Assembly (NCBI RefSeq): GCF_000218685.1
Contig: NW_006763292.1
Span: 2,743,909 to 2,807,908 of the forward strand
Reading direction: 5' to 3'
DNA: 64,000 nucleotides
From: Serpula lacrymans var. lacrymans S7.9
Lineage: Eukaryota; Basidiomycota; Agaricomycetes; Boletales; Serpulaceae
The notes under the pieces were generated by a model. That model worked only from the letters and a program-made list of their open reading frames with translations, did no database searches and was not told the DNA's origin. Position numbers and translations under genes: made by a program. How positions within the stretch are numbered: the first letter of the stretch is position 1; each line of letters begins with the position of its first letter. Positions 23,128 through 34,152 of the stretch are shown piece after piece.

Positions 23128-23740
23128 CTACTTTCATTCGCAGATCCACCTAGACATAACAGGTATGACTGTCGCGATTGGGTGACAAAGAACCCAGAGC
23201 TGGGTAGGTGGACACGAGACACATTGTGGTGTATAGCAGATCGAATATACGTGGTATATTGACATCTGGTTTCTCGTCAACGTTTGTAGCGCAGAGCGTT
23301 AGCTTGATGACTGAGTAGGGAACATACCTCTAGATTACCTGAAACTTTTAATATCGTCAAGCAAGTCCTGACACAGGGTTATCCATACACTTAGACTGAG
23401 AAACCTCATTGTAGGGTCAAAACGCATGTATGGGATAACAGTTTGTAAGATAACTGGTCATGAGGTGAATCGAGTGATTGTTTTCAAATATGACGACACA
23501 GCCAGCGTGCGCAGGACAATTTTCGAGGACGACAGGTACTTATCACAGAGCTCGTGTTGTTGAGGTCAATCTGCGCGGACGATGAGCCACTTCCAAGTTA
23601 TTCGCAAGACTCGCAACTAGCCGATTTCATGCCGCGGCTAGACGCGATAAGATAAGATAAGATATATAGGGAGGAGATAAGACCCATATGACTTGCGGTT
23701 GCCATCATCATCATGTTCCACTCAACCAACATCCACCAAC
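23128..23740. other. Intergenic with GATAA repeat
   Basis: About 610 bp between the BTB gene and the next F-box-like gene, holding the latter's promoter. At 23646-23664 the motif gataagataagataagata gives overlapping GATA sites about 80 bp before the start codon, a possible GATA-factor target. No coding sequence recognised. Confidence 0.45.
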
Positions 23741-24844
23741 ATGGATCCATCGACAGCGACATTCCCCGTCCTCCCGCCCGAGCTTGAGCGCGATATATTC
23801 GAGCTCGCAGCCTACACGAACCGTCCGTCTGCGCTATGTCTCGTGTGTGTCGCTAAGAGGGCACAAATCTGGTCCGTGTGCATTTACGCGCTACTACTCT
23901 TTGTTGCAAGTATATTGATATACCGTGTTTCCAGGCTTGAACCTATCATATACTCCACCATCATTATCGACTCAGGATCAATGTCCACTCTCCTCTTGCG
24001 CACACTTTCTCCCTCACATGATGACGAAAAGAAAGGGCAAGCGAGTCATTCCCGTGCACGGACCATTGCTTCCCGCATCAACACCCTAGTTCTTCCACGT
24101 TCTACGCCTCTAGCTGTCGCAGAGCAGCTTGTCCCGCTCTGCACAAATCTCCAGACGCTTGCTTGCTGGGTGTCACCGACGGACGGTTCCGCAATGAAGC
24201 TGGAGCACGTATTAAGAGACCGCGAGAGGGAGGCTGACAAGACGGTCCGGATAACGGGCTCAAAGATGAAAACGCTCACCCACGCTTCTATCAACCTCAC
24301 CACCTTCCTGGGCTCACCCCCCAACTCGCCCTCCGGCTTGTCTTCCACTTCGCTGCCGTTCCTTTCTCACCTCACCCACCTCGACATCGTGAATCACTGG
24401 GCGATGTGGACACTCCCCATCAGCACCGCCTCTTATGCCGAGCACGAGCAAGGCCCACACCCTCTCCTTTCCCTCCCCTGTCTCACGCATGTTGCATTCC
24501 GGTACTGGGCGCGCGGGAGCGTCGGTGCGGTGCTGGAACGGTGTAAAGCGCTGCGAGTGATCGTGCTACGGGTTGAGAATGTTGTGTGGGGACTTGCGAA
24601 GGAGAGACTTAGGAAGGAAGGCGTGCGATGGGTAGGTAGTGGGTGGGAGAGCGTGGAGGAGTGTGATGCGTTGGCCGAAGATCGAATGCAGGGAGGGGGG
24701 AGCAGGAATAAGGAGAGCATTCGCGTCGTCGTGATGCACCATAGGTCTGATTTGGACGAGTGGGAGAGGGTACAGAGAGGTGAAGAGGGGATGTGGGAGA
24801 GGGCGGAGAGGGCCTTGAGAATGAAGACATTGGCAGGGCAATGA
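23741..24844 (+). CDS. F-box-like protein
   Basis: Two exons, 23741-23871 and 23935-24844, about 346 residues. The 63-nt intron (donor gtccgt, acceptor tttccag) is a multiple of three and lacks stops, so it can be read through; splicing is preferred because it joins RAQIW directly to LEPIIYSTIII, the usual sequence at this point of the family, and removes a spurious hydrophobic run. Start MDPSTATFPVLPPELERDIF places an F-box-like motif (LPPELERDIFELAA) at residues 10-25. The middle has LRR-like segments (TLACWVS, LTHLDIVNHWAMW, LTHVAFRYW). The C-terminus is charged and ends ERALRMKTLAGQ. Agarics carry many such short proteins of unknown role. Confidence 0.75.
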   Translation: MDPSTATFPVLPPELERDIFELAAYTNRPSALCLVCVAKRAQIWSVCIYALLLFVASILIYRVSRLEPIIYSTIIIDSGSMSTLLLRTLSPSHDDEKKGQASHSRARTIASRINTLVLPRSTPLAVAEQLVPLCTNLQTLACWVSPTDGSAMKLEHVLRDREREADKTVRITGSKMKTLTHASINLTTFLGSPPNSPSGLSSTSLPFLSHLTHLDIVNHWAMWTLPISTASYAEHEQGPHPLLSLPCLTHVAFRYWARGSVGAVLERCKALRVIVLRVENVVWGLAKERLRKEGVRWVGSGWESVEECDALAEDRMQGGGSRNKESIRVVVMHHRSDLDEWERVQRGEEGMWERAERALRMKTLAGQ

Positions 24845-25368
24845 TATGATAGTTAAGCTTGTCCGGAAAAATGGGTCTGATGTGCGATACTGGGACCTTG
24901 ATTCGCATTGACATTTTATGTTGTAAACTATGTGTCCATCATCTACGTTGCACGGGGTGGAATTGTATCAGTATCATATTCCAATACAAATGGGCTCTTT
25001 GGGTATCACCTGACAGATTTTATTCTTCAAACTTCAAGCTCACGAGCTTGCGAATCGAAAAGCTCAGGCTCCAAGTCACATAGATCAGTCCCCCTAACCT
25101 TGGGTCGAGTAGATATTGACTTCAGAGAGACAGGGATCTACAACGGAACAGTTATGGTTGCGCAATAATCAATGAAACCATCGCATTATCGAAATTGAGT
25201 CTAATTTTGTGATCACGCACACCGATTGGCAGAGGGATGTTGTACACAAACTTACACAACTTATTTCGATTTCTGTTACTACCTCCTATCTATAAACGCT
25301 ACAAGATCTAACTTCTGAGCCTACATTGTAACAATCAACTAGAGGCTACTCACTGCCGCTCATCATCG
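24845..25368. other. Convergent intergenic region
   Basis: About 520 bp between the stops of the F-box-like gene and PDCD2. AT-rich 3' UTR-like sequence; short frames without motifs. Confidence 0.4.
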
Positions 25369-27042
25369 TCAATCATCCCACTGGACCAATACAACCTCTT
25401 CTCTCCAGCTCTCGGTACATTTCCCCCCACCCGACTCAGCATCTCCAATGCAACAATCATTCTCGCAAGAGAAAACCATACAAGTACCCCATTCCATCGC
25501 TCTCTTCTCGGGCGACCCGCTCGCACGAAGTGCAGCCTCGACAGCTTTCCTGCGCTCCTCGTCTGACTCCAACCCAGCTTTTTTCCGTCTGCCACCAGTT
25601 TCTTTCCCTGCGTCTTTACTAGCCGATCGTAGGACGTTGATGAGGTTGGGCATCAGTTGACACTCAAAGACCCTAGGTGAGTTGCAGATAGGACAGCGTG
25701 GAACAGATGCGGGCGTATACGTCCGTTTCTGGACAGGGACGACTTTGAAGTCGGGCTTGGTGACGGGAAGGGGAGGTGCAGGCGGTGCGGGAAATAGCTT
25801 GTCGAATAATTTGTCGGACGAGAAGGGGAGTGGGACACCTTTGAGCTCGTATCTGTTCGTGATACGATATTAGCTGTCCATTCCCATCGGACTATTCGGG
25901 AAATGGAGGAAACATGGCCTTACCGAATACACTGCTCCCCTTCGTATCCCACTCTCTTGGTGAAGCGATCAAACACGCTATCTATCTCCAAAGAATTTTC
26001 GTATCCTTCTAAACTCCAACCTCCATCTTTACTGCTTTTCTTCATCTCGTCATCGTCCAAGGGATCTTGAATTTGCACACCAGGTGGGAGCTTGGCCTTT
26101 GGGGGTGGAGGGACGTATTCTGAAGTGGTCGAGAGATACAAGGGAGGGTAGGAGGGAGCAGAGATCCAAGGTGAGGAGGAGAGACCTGTTGATGCGAGCG
26201 CCGTTATGAGAGATTCTTCAGAAGAGTCGCTTTCGGCGTCACTTTCCTCGACACTCTCTTCCGGTGGTGGGGGTGAGGGATCGCGAGGAGGAGGAGGAGA
26301 TTGCCCGAAGATCTGGGTGCCTAAACCAAAGGGGCTCGCCGCGGCAGAGTTTTGCAGCTGTAGCCGACCTGTCTTTATGAGCGTGTGCATTTGAACGAAC
26401 GATGTCTACTCACGGAAAATGGGTTTACTTTGGCAGTTTTCTGCTGTGATGTTGCAGATTGCGATATTGGTTCCTTTTGCTTCTTCTTTGCCAATTTCTT
26501 TTCTAATTTCTTCGCATAGGCTTCGTTACGCCTGATTCCGCGCCAAGCGCGTATGCTACGTAGTATGAGATTATCATGATGAGATCAGCACTGACAGTAG
26601 TTTTCCGCGGGAGACATACCTCCCGTCCTTCTTCTGACACGAACTACGTGCGCAGCCCCAGACATACAGCGCCCTGTCCATAGGGCTATCTTCGAACGGA
26701 CACCAGAGCTGGACAAGCAGCTCCATCGTCTCTGCACAATTCGCACATTGAGAAGAGGAAAGAGAGGGTTCACGCGCTGGAAGGAAAGCCTGGTAGGTGG
26801 AACATACAAACGACAAGTACGAAAGAAAATAATAGATAGAATTCACTAGTAAGTAATGTGTAGTAGAAGTACATTGCGGGGACGTATCGTACAGGAGTGC
26901 CTCCTATGCGTGAGACTGCTGCATCTGCGAGGTCAGACTGGGTATCGATAGGCCCGTCTGGGATTCCCAGCAGCACTGCCGTCTCTACCTCTGAACCTAG
27001 CTCATCCTCTGAATCAGACCAATCGTCCTCTACGGGGGCCAT
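25369..27042 (-). CDS. PDCD2/Tsr4 ribosome-assembly chaperone
   Basis: Minus-strand gene of six or so exons. It starts MAPVEDDWSDSEDEL, then VLLGIPDGPI; the zinc-binding MYND-like part follows (SQCANCAETMELLVQLWCPF and GCARSSCQKKDGSIRAWRG), then a Lys-rich stretch (KKLEKKLAKKKQ), a Pro/Ser/Glu-rich linker and the conserved PDCD2_C domain (GYENSLEIDSVFDRF, RVGYEGEQCIRYEL, PRCPICNSPRVFECQLMP, WGTCMVFSCENDC) ending EEVVLVQWDD. The intron after GGTP ends ccaccag and the next exon starts AFLPAREPS. Family knowledge: PDCD2/Tsr4 binds nascent uS5 (Rps2) and brings it to the small ribosomal subunit. Intact, usual domain order. Confidence 0.93.
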
Positions 27043-27575
27043 GGATCAACAGGACCTAAAGATTGCGAGCAAAATGTTAGAGAATACTCAAAAATCGCGA
27101 AGAGAATGGTGAGAATCAGAAAAGCATGAATGGTAAAAATATAAAAGATTTCAGTCATGAGATATCACTACAAGGAAACCTTGCAGCGATAAGATCAGAC
27201 TCGTCATCTAAAGAATTCATCTCGAAAAGAAACACTGAAATACGATCATTACCTTGAAACTCGTTGAAGATGTTGGAGATGGTATCCGATGGTAAAGTCC
27301 ACTAGACTCTGTACGATGACTGAGCTAAGACCAAGAAAAATTTGTGTGTTTTTCTTTTCGCTTTCGCTTTCCGATTGCAAGTCCGTTCTCCACGGCACTG
27401 CTCTGCCGGTCCAATGCGAGACCTGCTGCCAGTACGAAGCAAAGAAGTACTACATGAGTATGCATGAGTAGTGGTAATGAAAATATGGGCCTCGATTTTC
27501 AGTCAGGGTATAGTAAATAATATCTCTATAACGCAAGGAAAAGGCAATGCGTCCGACTATAATAAACCTATAGAA

Positions 27576-28664
27576 TCATTTGCTCTCATCATCCTTACTG
27601 TCTATTACTTCCTTCAGATCTTCTTTGGCCACTCGCACAACTTCCTTAGCTTCCTCTTTGATTTCCCGACTTCGCCCAAGTGCATCGCCCAGTTTTAGCC
27701 CAGTAACCTCCTGCACCTTATCCACAACACCCTGAACACCTTTCCCAAATGACTCCTGTCCAGTAGCCACACCTTCCTTCGCCCGCTCCCAACCCATCCG
27801 ACTGTGGGCTACCCCAATACGTCGCTTCTCTCCGAATTTCGGTATATATCTGTCTTCGAGTTCTTCCGCGTAGTCACCGACATTCGAGGCGGTCTTGGGG
27901 AGGAAATGAACGAATGCAGCGATGAATAGTGTGGGTGGAAGTATGATGCGTGTAGGCAGGGAACGAGAGCGAGCGAGGATAGACCCTGTAAGCGTAGATA
28001 TTCCCATGTAGAGAAGACCGGGGGTTACAGGTTCGGTGGGATCGCGGAAGGACTTTATGCGAGCTGTGCAGGTAGAAATGCAACAGTGAAAATGTAAATA
28101 TGAGATAGCTTTTCGATTAGGCTGGGCTGGATTAGACTATACTCACACTCAACAGCCTCCTCTACGCCAATCCATCTCGACACAACCCCTTGGACCTGTG
28201 TATGTGCGCCCTGGTAGGCTTTCTTGACTTCTCTCCGGACTTCCCCGATCCGGGTCTCGAGTATAGATGGCGTGTCAAGGAGGACAAGTTCTGGTGTGGG
28301 AGCAGCGTATATTGGCAGCTAAATCAACGCAAAAAATGTACGCGTGGATATTATAAAAGTGGCGATGGAAAGCGGATTGCGCACCCTTTCCTGCTCGACC
28401 CCGTTTTCGTGCAGAACAGCACCAACTGCACTGACAGCGGCAACAGCGAAGGCTGTCCTTCGTGGCTGTAAGTCGTTCCAAACGGTTTTCGTGTTCATTT
28501 GATGAAAAATTACACGAGTTTACAAGGTTGAAGAATAGCACCCAATACCACGATATAGACAGGTCCAGTGAAGGTTTATACAGGGCTGGTTAGACATGGC
28601 TACTGGTAGATAAAAGGGGTAAACATACCGTCCGCAATGACCGCACAGCACTCGTGCGGAACAT
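27576..28664 (-). CDS. MICOS subunit Mic26/Mic27 (apolipoprotein O-like)
   Basis: Minus-strand gene with four coding exons. Exon 1 encodes a short Arg-rich start MFRTSAVRSLRT, consistent with mitochondrial targeting. Then come PRRTAFAVAAVSAVGAVLHE, LPIYAAPTPELVLLDTPSIL, ETRIGEVRREVKKAYQ, a junction (GTTGAGT donor, ctgcacag acceptor) giving VESRIKSFRDPTEPV, and the last exon with PGLLYMGISTLTGSILARSR, TRIILPPTLFIAAFVHFLP, a conserved GDYAEELEDRYIP and a Lys/Glu-rich tail ending SKDDESK. This is the pattern of the ApoO/MICOS family: an inner-membrane protein with two hydrophobic segments that helps shape crista junctions with Mic10 and Mic60. The 5' intron is longer than average (about 150 nt). 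It lies about 530 bp upstream of PDCD2 on the same strand, with no further gene between. Confidence 0.85.
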
Positions 28665-29552
28665 GATGTGTTTCTCGGCCAAAGTCCTAGCTTAGAGTGG
28701 TATAAGCGTGTGCCAGTCGATCCAGTCACAAATGAGCTTGAAAGTGGAAAGCCTCCAAGAGAAAGTGCGTGTGGGAATAATAGCCAGCGTGGGAATATTA
28801 AGAGTGCAAATTAAGTGACAACTTGGACCTTGACCGTGGTTAGCGTCGAAACGCGTTGCGACGTGTGGACTGCTGTTCCCTACTTTTTACAGAGCGGTGA
28901 TCAACTCTGCAGCGAAGTTACAGTTACTTGAAAAGTCGAGGTAAGCACAACAATCCACCATCATAATCGGTATCGAAGAGCGAGCGTTAAATGGTAATAG
29001 GGATGCATGTTGCGATCGAGACCATGCCAAAGCTCGTTGTCATCACTCTGTGGAAAATATCCTAGACGCTCCCAATGTTTCAGAATGATACGGTCTTGTG
29101 TATGTAACCTCATCAATGATCAAATCATGACGTCCGCCACTGGATGAATTCATCTCTTCGTGGGCACTTGCTATTCAGTTCCACATATCCACACATGTCA
29201 TGCTGTATCCTTGGATTCTGTAAGAGGTACTGTGGCGTTACAGTATAGTAACATCAGACTGTGAAACAAGTCGGACAATGAAATCAGGTATCCCATGCGA
29301 ACTACGTTGCTCATTGTATATGCACTTATGTTTTGTAGGCTGGAGGATGTGATTTATCGTCGATGGTCGCAGTTTCGTGATTCTGCTCACCGCGGCTCAA
29401 CTGGGCGCATAACGCGCACTAAGATGCGACTTCTCCGGTTACGTTCCGAATCATCTAGTTCAATAAGATTATATATATATAAGCGCGCCAGTGGTAAGTT
29501 CGCAACTTCCACAGGCCTCACAAACTAACCTACCGCAAATTCGAAGAAAGTG
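28665..29552. other. Intergenic upstream of DUF6533 gene A
   Basis: About 890 bp between the divergent Mic26/27 and membrane-protein gene A, expected to hold both promoters. A frame at 29295-29528 lacks motifs. A TATATATATATAAG run near 29469 lies about 80 bp upstream of the gene A start. Confidence 0.4.
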
Positions 29553-31277
29553 ATGTCATCTGTAAATGTTTTTGAGTTTGCTTCTCGTGTACAAGGAGAC
29601 AAGGTATGTAAAATGAAATAGGTGGCATGTCAACTGACCTATATCTATAATCTTTTCTCAGTATACTAATAGTGAGTCCCGGTGGTGGATATTGCTTCAC
29701 CTTCACTTGTGATTTACTTACTATACAAATCACAGTCGCGTTTGTTGCTGTCATCGTCAGTGTTCTCCCGGTGTCTCATTTTGCCTTTTGCCGTTGTCTG
29801 CTGATAAATGCTATATTGGTAGATCATTAATTATATTTACACAATTGCTGAGGAGGTACTTCTATGAAATCTGAAGCATATAGATTTACAGCTCAACAGT
29901 TGTTTACTTCTGGCTGGCTAATATCATAGTATGATCTCGTTTGGAAATCAAGGTGGAACATGATCAAGGTTGTTTTTCTCATTTCTCGATATACTCCCTT
30001 TATACAGATGCTTCTAACTATGATCCGTGCGTCTGAAGATCCTATATTGAAGTAATTTGCTAACCGTGCCTTCAGGATATAATGCAACTCAGGACTATCA
30101 TGTATGTACTTTATGACCCTTTTGTGCTCGATCAAATGATTTGCTTCGTTCTGTAGTTGTGCGTGTATCTGGGCTGGGCAGTTACTGGTAAGTTTTAAGA
30201 TTCTTGTACTTCGGATCCCGATCTGATCACTTGCTTTCTGTAGCTTTTGGAGTTTTTGGAGTTTCTGCCGCTGAGTGTAGTGTTTGTTCAACTATATGAC
30301 TATTTAATGGAACTGATTCATGGCGCATTATAGTGATTCTTATACTACGAACTTACGCTGTCTGGGGTCCAAGTAGAACATTTTTGCTGGGTTTCTCCAC
30401 ATTCGTTACGGTTCGCAAGAGAAGTATATCTGTGTGTGTTCAACATATTAACTTGAGGTATCATAAGGTCATCACAGCAGCTGCTGTCTACACTACGGTT
30501 CGATATTTGCGGAGTATTCAATGTCAGTTTTCATATCTCTTTAAATCTAATCATATTAAGTATCTATCTAGGTATCTCCCTTCCTGTGCCTGGCATTATA
30601 GCTTGCCTCACTTTGGAGGAGAACAGTGATATCGAAGGCATCGATTTCCTACTCATACTTCTTTTAGAAACAGGCAAGCTCTGAGTATCATGTCAATCAA
30701 TGTCTGTAGCTGACGTGTTCGCAGTCATTGCAGGATTAACTACGTATAAAGGGTTAAGGCACTTCCGTAATGCTACATCCCCGTTGTGGTTTACACTATT
30801 TGTGGAAGGTGTTTTGTACTATTTCCTTGTAATGGGTGAGTTGTAATTGGCCTGGCCTAATATTATAATATGTTAATCCGACATAACTATAGCTAGCACA
30901 ATTTGCTGCGTCATTCTCCTATTCCTGCATCCTGTAAGTCGAATTGACTGTGATCTCACTCGTTGTGTCTGATAACGGGCACTTCCCTGTCAGGTTGAAG
31001 TCAGCGCTAGCATTGTCCCGTGTGTTAAACATTTTCATCCTTTCAGGGGCTAGGGTGGCTAAAATTGATTACCGACAGACTTCAAGCTATTTTACACAGT
31101 ATACTGTCATGCCGTGTGGTCCTTCATTTGCGGGCTGTAGACGCGAGGGTGAAAGAGCCGACAGGTCTATCATTGGATTCTCTGCATGTCGCCGTACCTT
31201 CCCATGTTCACAGTGCTCAATTCAGTGAGATGGCAGATCCGAGATCTGCCGCCATAGAGGAATGGGCGATGTCTTAA
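29553..31277 (+). CDS. DUF6533-type multi-pass membrane protein A
   Basis: Many short exons. It starts MSSVNVFEFASRVQGDK (29553), then a 10-nt exon (29662-29671), then IAFVAVI, IINYIYTIAEE and YDLVWKSRWNMIKVVFLISR, which together are the DUF6533 N-terminal domain. Later parts are LCVYLGWAVT, AFGVFGVSAAE, VILILRTYAVWGPSRTFLLG (the family hallmark LRTYAVW), VPGIIACLTLEENSDIEGID, VIAGLTTYKGLRHFRNAT, LFVEGVLYYFLVM and a cytoplasmic-type tail with RLQAILHSILSCRVVLHLR ending AIEEWAMS. Six or seven hydrophobic segments are seen. Function is unknown; the family is expanded in Agaricomycetes and superficially resembles 7TM receptors. All exons stay open, so the gene looks intact, though the donor after FSTFVT (gttcgc) is weak. 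Confidence 0.8.
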
Positions 31278-31625
31278 TGGACCCTTATAGACAGTAGTAT
31301 GTGGCACTACTACTTATACGATCAACTATTGATAGGGTAACTTTGCCTCTAATGGCTATACTGTATCAAATTACCAGGACGGACAATATACACCAGCATG
31401 TGAGCGACAGACACAGCTATCATTACTATCATTCAATGGGCTGAAATCGTGTCATCATTCAAGCGAGGACTTATGAAAGGTGCACACTCCTGTTACATGA
31501 CTACTATATGCTGTGGCTCTAGTTGTAATCGTAACAACAAACCCCCCACGGTATTCTTCAACATTCCATCTTCGAACTTGTGTTACCTAGTGCACATAAT
31601 CACCTTTCTTAGCTTCGCTCTGTAG
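31278..31625. other. Spacer between copies A and B
   Basis: About 350 bp. The N-terminal DUF6533 exons expected before copy B were looked for and not found, so B appears to be 5'-truncated here. Confidence 0.45.
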
Positions 31626-32730
31626 TTATGCGTGTCCCTCTGTTGGGCAGTGGCTGGTAAGCTCAGGAATTTTGCTACTCTTAGATTCGTCTGACTGTCG
31701 GCTTTTCATAGCTTCGGGAGCCTGTGGCATCATCGCTGCTCAATGTAACATTTATTATCCCATATGGCTGTTGGACAAAGCTGATTTTGGCAATTAATTA
31801 TTCTCATACTGCACACTTACACTGTTTGGGGCCCCAGGAAATATATATTGTTGGGTTTATGCTCTTTCTCTACGGTTCGCTGAATCCCTATCATTCTGCC
31901 CTTTGTCACTAAGAAAATTCTTGTCAAGTCATCTCCTTAGGTCTTATCGCCAGCATAGTTGAGTATACAAAGACTATTTGATGTCAGTTTAAACGTTCCT
32001 TCTAAACATTATCATAAGCATCATCATAAGTTCTCACTACCTGAATGACAGTCCTCCCGTGCCTAGCATCATAGCATGTTTACCGATGAAAAGGAGCAGC
32101 GAAATCGTAGGTATTTATTTCATACTGATACTGCTTCACGAAACAAGTAAATACGTAGCATGTCTGTGGAATCTTACGGCTGATATGCTCTACAGTGATT
32201 GCAGGGTTGATTGCCTATCGAGGCTTGAAGCACTTCCGTCATCTCAGTTCGACACTGGGTTACTGTATTTATGGAGGCTGTCATATACTACTACTTCGTC
32301 GTTGGTAAATTTATTCTCTCTTTCTGGTCATGTGGGTGTGATAATCTAATTGTCCTATCATAGTCGGCACGATCACAACCATTTTTTTACTGTTTCAATG
32401 TCCTGTAGGTGCAAATCTTCTCTGGTCGACTGTGTATTGAAAGCAATGATTTTGTTCGTAGGAGGATGGCGGTATTTCCCTCATTTCGTACGTTGTTGTC
32501 ATTGTGTCGAAAGCTGAAATTACTGAAGTTGACCATATCAAGGCTTCCGAGTGTTATTCACAGTGTGCTCCTGTGCCGCCTACTTCTTCACTTGCGTGCT
32601 TCAGACGCTAGGGGAAGTGAATTCCACAATTATGCAGCTGGAAACACTGCGTTTTGCCACTGTTCACGCACAAAGCACTTGTTTCAGTGCGATGGGAATG
32701 TACGCAGATCCTGCGATGGTGGAGGAATGA
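31626..32730 (+). pseudogene. DUF6533-family copy B, decayed
   Basis: Downstream-half relic of a paralogue of gene A. Recognisable exons are LCVSLCWAVA, ASGACGIIAAQ, LILHTYTVWGPRKYILLG, PSIIACLPMKRSSEIVGIYF and VIAGLIAYRGLKHFRHLSS. In the next exon a 2-nt loss after SST shifts the frame: TVFMEAVIYYYFVV continues in another frame. A second shift follows LRASDARG, after which the family tail (METLRFATVHAQ to a TGA at 32728) again lies in another frame. No N-terminal DUF6533 part precedes it. Two shifts and the missing 5' half mark it as a pseudogene. Confidence 0.72.
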
Positions 32731-34152
32731 ACGTGCCCCAATGGATCCCTGCATATGTAAGTACATAGCTCTTCTTCACGACAGCGCCGATTGATGATAC
32801 AGGTACATTGCCACATCAGCATCAGTGTGCAAGCCTCTTTTTATTCGAATGGATGATTAACTGTGCCATCCAGGCACGAGTTCGCTTTTCTGAAGTCGTC
32901 GTTATCAACGTGGGACCTTGTGTCCTGTGTATCAAATGTATAGGGCTTGGAGCCCGCAATACTTATGCTGGTTTATTCCACGTTTGATTGAGCCCCTACA
33001 TTATTATTCCATTTTGATGTGAGTTGCATTGGTGATCCGCTCTGGTAGGCATATCCTGAATGTAGCCACCCTCTTGTTAGATGGAAATTCGACCCTACGG
33101 CAATGTTGAGCTGAAAATACTCAGTATACAGCCGACAGACTCTAAGACTTCAAGCTGTACATACACAGCGCAATCTCGTATCACATGATTCTTGATGAGA
33201 GCCTGAGAGGCAAAGACTTGCCAGATGAATGTGATTATATCAACTCGCCAACGTAGCCTTCGCCCTGATTCCCCGACGTGAGAAAGGAAGCCGTGGCACT
33301 AGAGTATCAAAGAAGCAGTCCGAGTCGTAGCAGTATTTCAGAAAAGGACAATAATGGACTCGGTTCGGCGGCGAAGCCTGGTGGAGTAGGAACAAGCCGG
33401 CACCCAAAGTCCAGCCGAGAGGAAGCTTCAAAGCCAACACCATCATTGTCGACACTGCTCAGACAGCTCTCTGCGATTCGCTCGCACGACGTCCTTCTCC
33501 AAATACGCGTTTCAGTCGAGTTAATGCTCTACACTACTACTCAAGCTTAGCCCGTTGTGTACAAGTTTTGATTGAATCCGATGATGGCCGCTGATCTTTA
33601 AACTTACTACGATGCAGCTACTTGTCTTTGCCGTCGCTGAGTACTTCCCTCTGATTGAAAGAGGTACAGCACCAATTTTTGGTGATGGAAATGATACTAC
33701 GCCTATCATAATCGCAGTCCCATGATGGCGATGAAGTTATTTATGAGTGCACAGACAACGCTTCCATTCAATAGTTTGCTTTCTTTGGAAGGTTTGATGA
33801 ACTGTCCGCTTAAGCCCCTCGTGAGTCGTGTGGGTTCGTGCTTTCTCCCGCGCGCAATCTGCCGTGTTCCTAAAACGTGGTTGCTTTGTTCAATAGAATC
33901 TCCATTCAATGTAAGGTACTGCAATGCAAGCGCAGCGCATCGTGGTTTTCGACTGTAAGACTGATCACATCAGTCATCTCCTTCCTTCCAACTTCCTTTA
34001 CACCTTGTTGCGATGCTATGCAAGTTTCCCCAGTCCGGCAGCGGGTAGATTATGTATATAAGTGCGTTCACACTCGAGTTATTCATGTTCGCATCCACGC
34101 CTCGACAAGAAGCCTCCCATAGTAGGCCATTGGGGCAAATTGTGCGTCGGAA
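32731..34152. other. Region with a DUF6533 relic
   Basis: 1.4 kb with no intact gene. Around 33125-33190 a stretch (gacttcaagctgtacataca onward) resembles the C-terminal exon of genes A and C but with many changes, so it is probably the relic of a further copy. Frames at 33278-33550, 33722-33958 and elsewhere lack motifs. Confidence 0.4.

Noticed and set aside
23693..23740. Upstream in-frame extension of the F-box-like protein
   Set aside because: It would need a TTG start; the ATG at 23741 directly precedes the F-box-like motif as in the family.
24433..24914. Pro/Ser/His-rich minus-strand frames
   Set aside because: Shadows of the GC-rich coding strand of the F-box-like gene.
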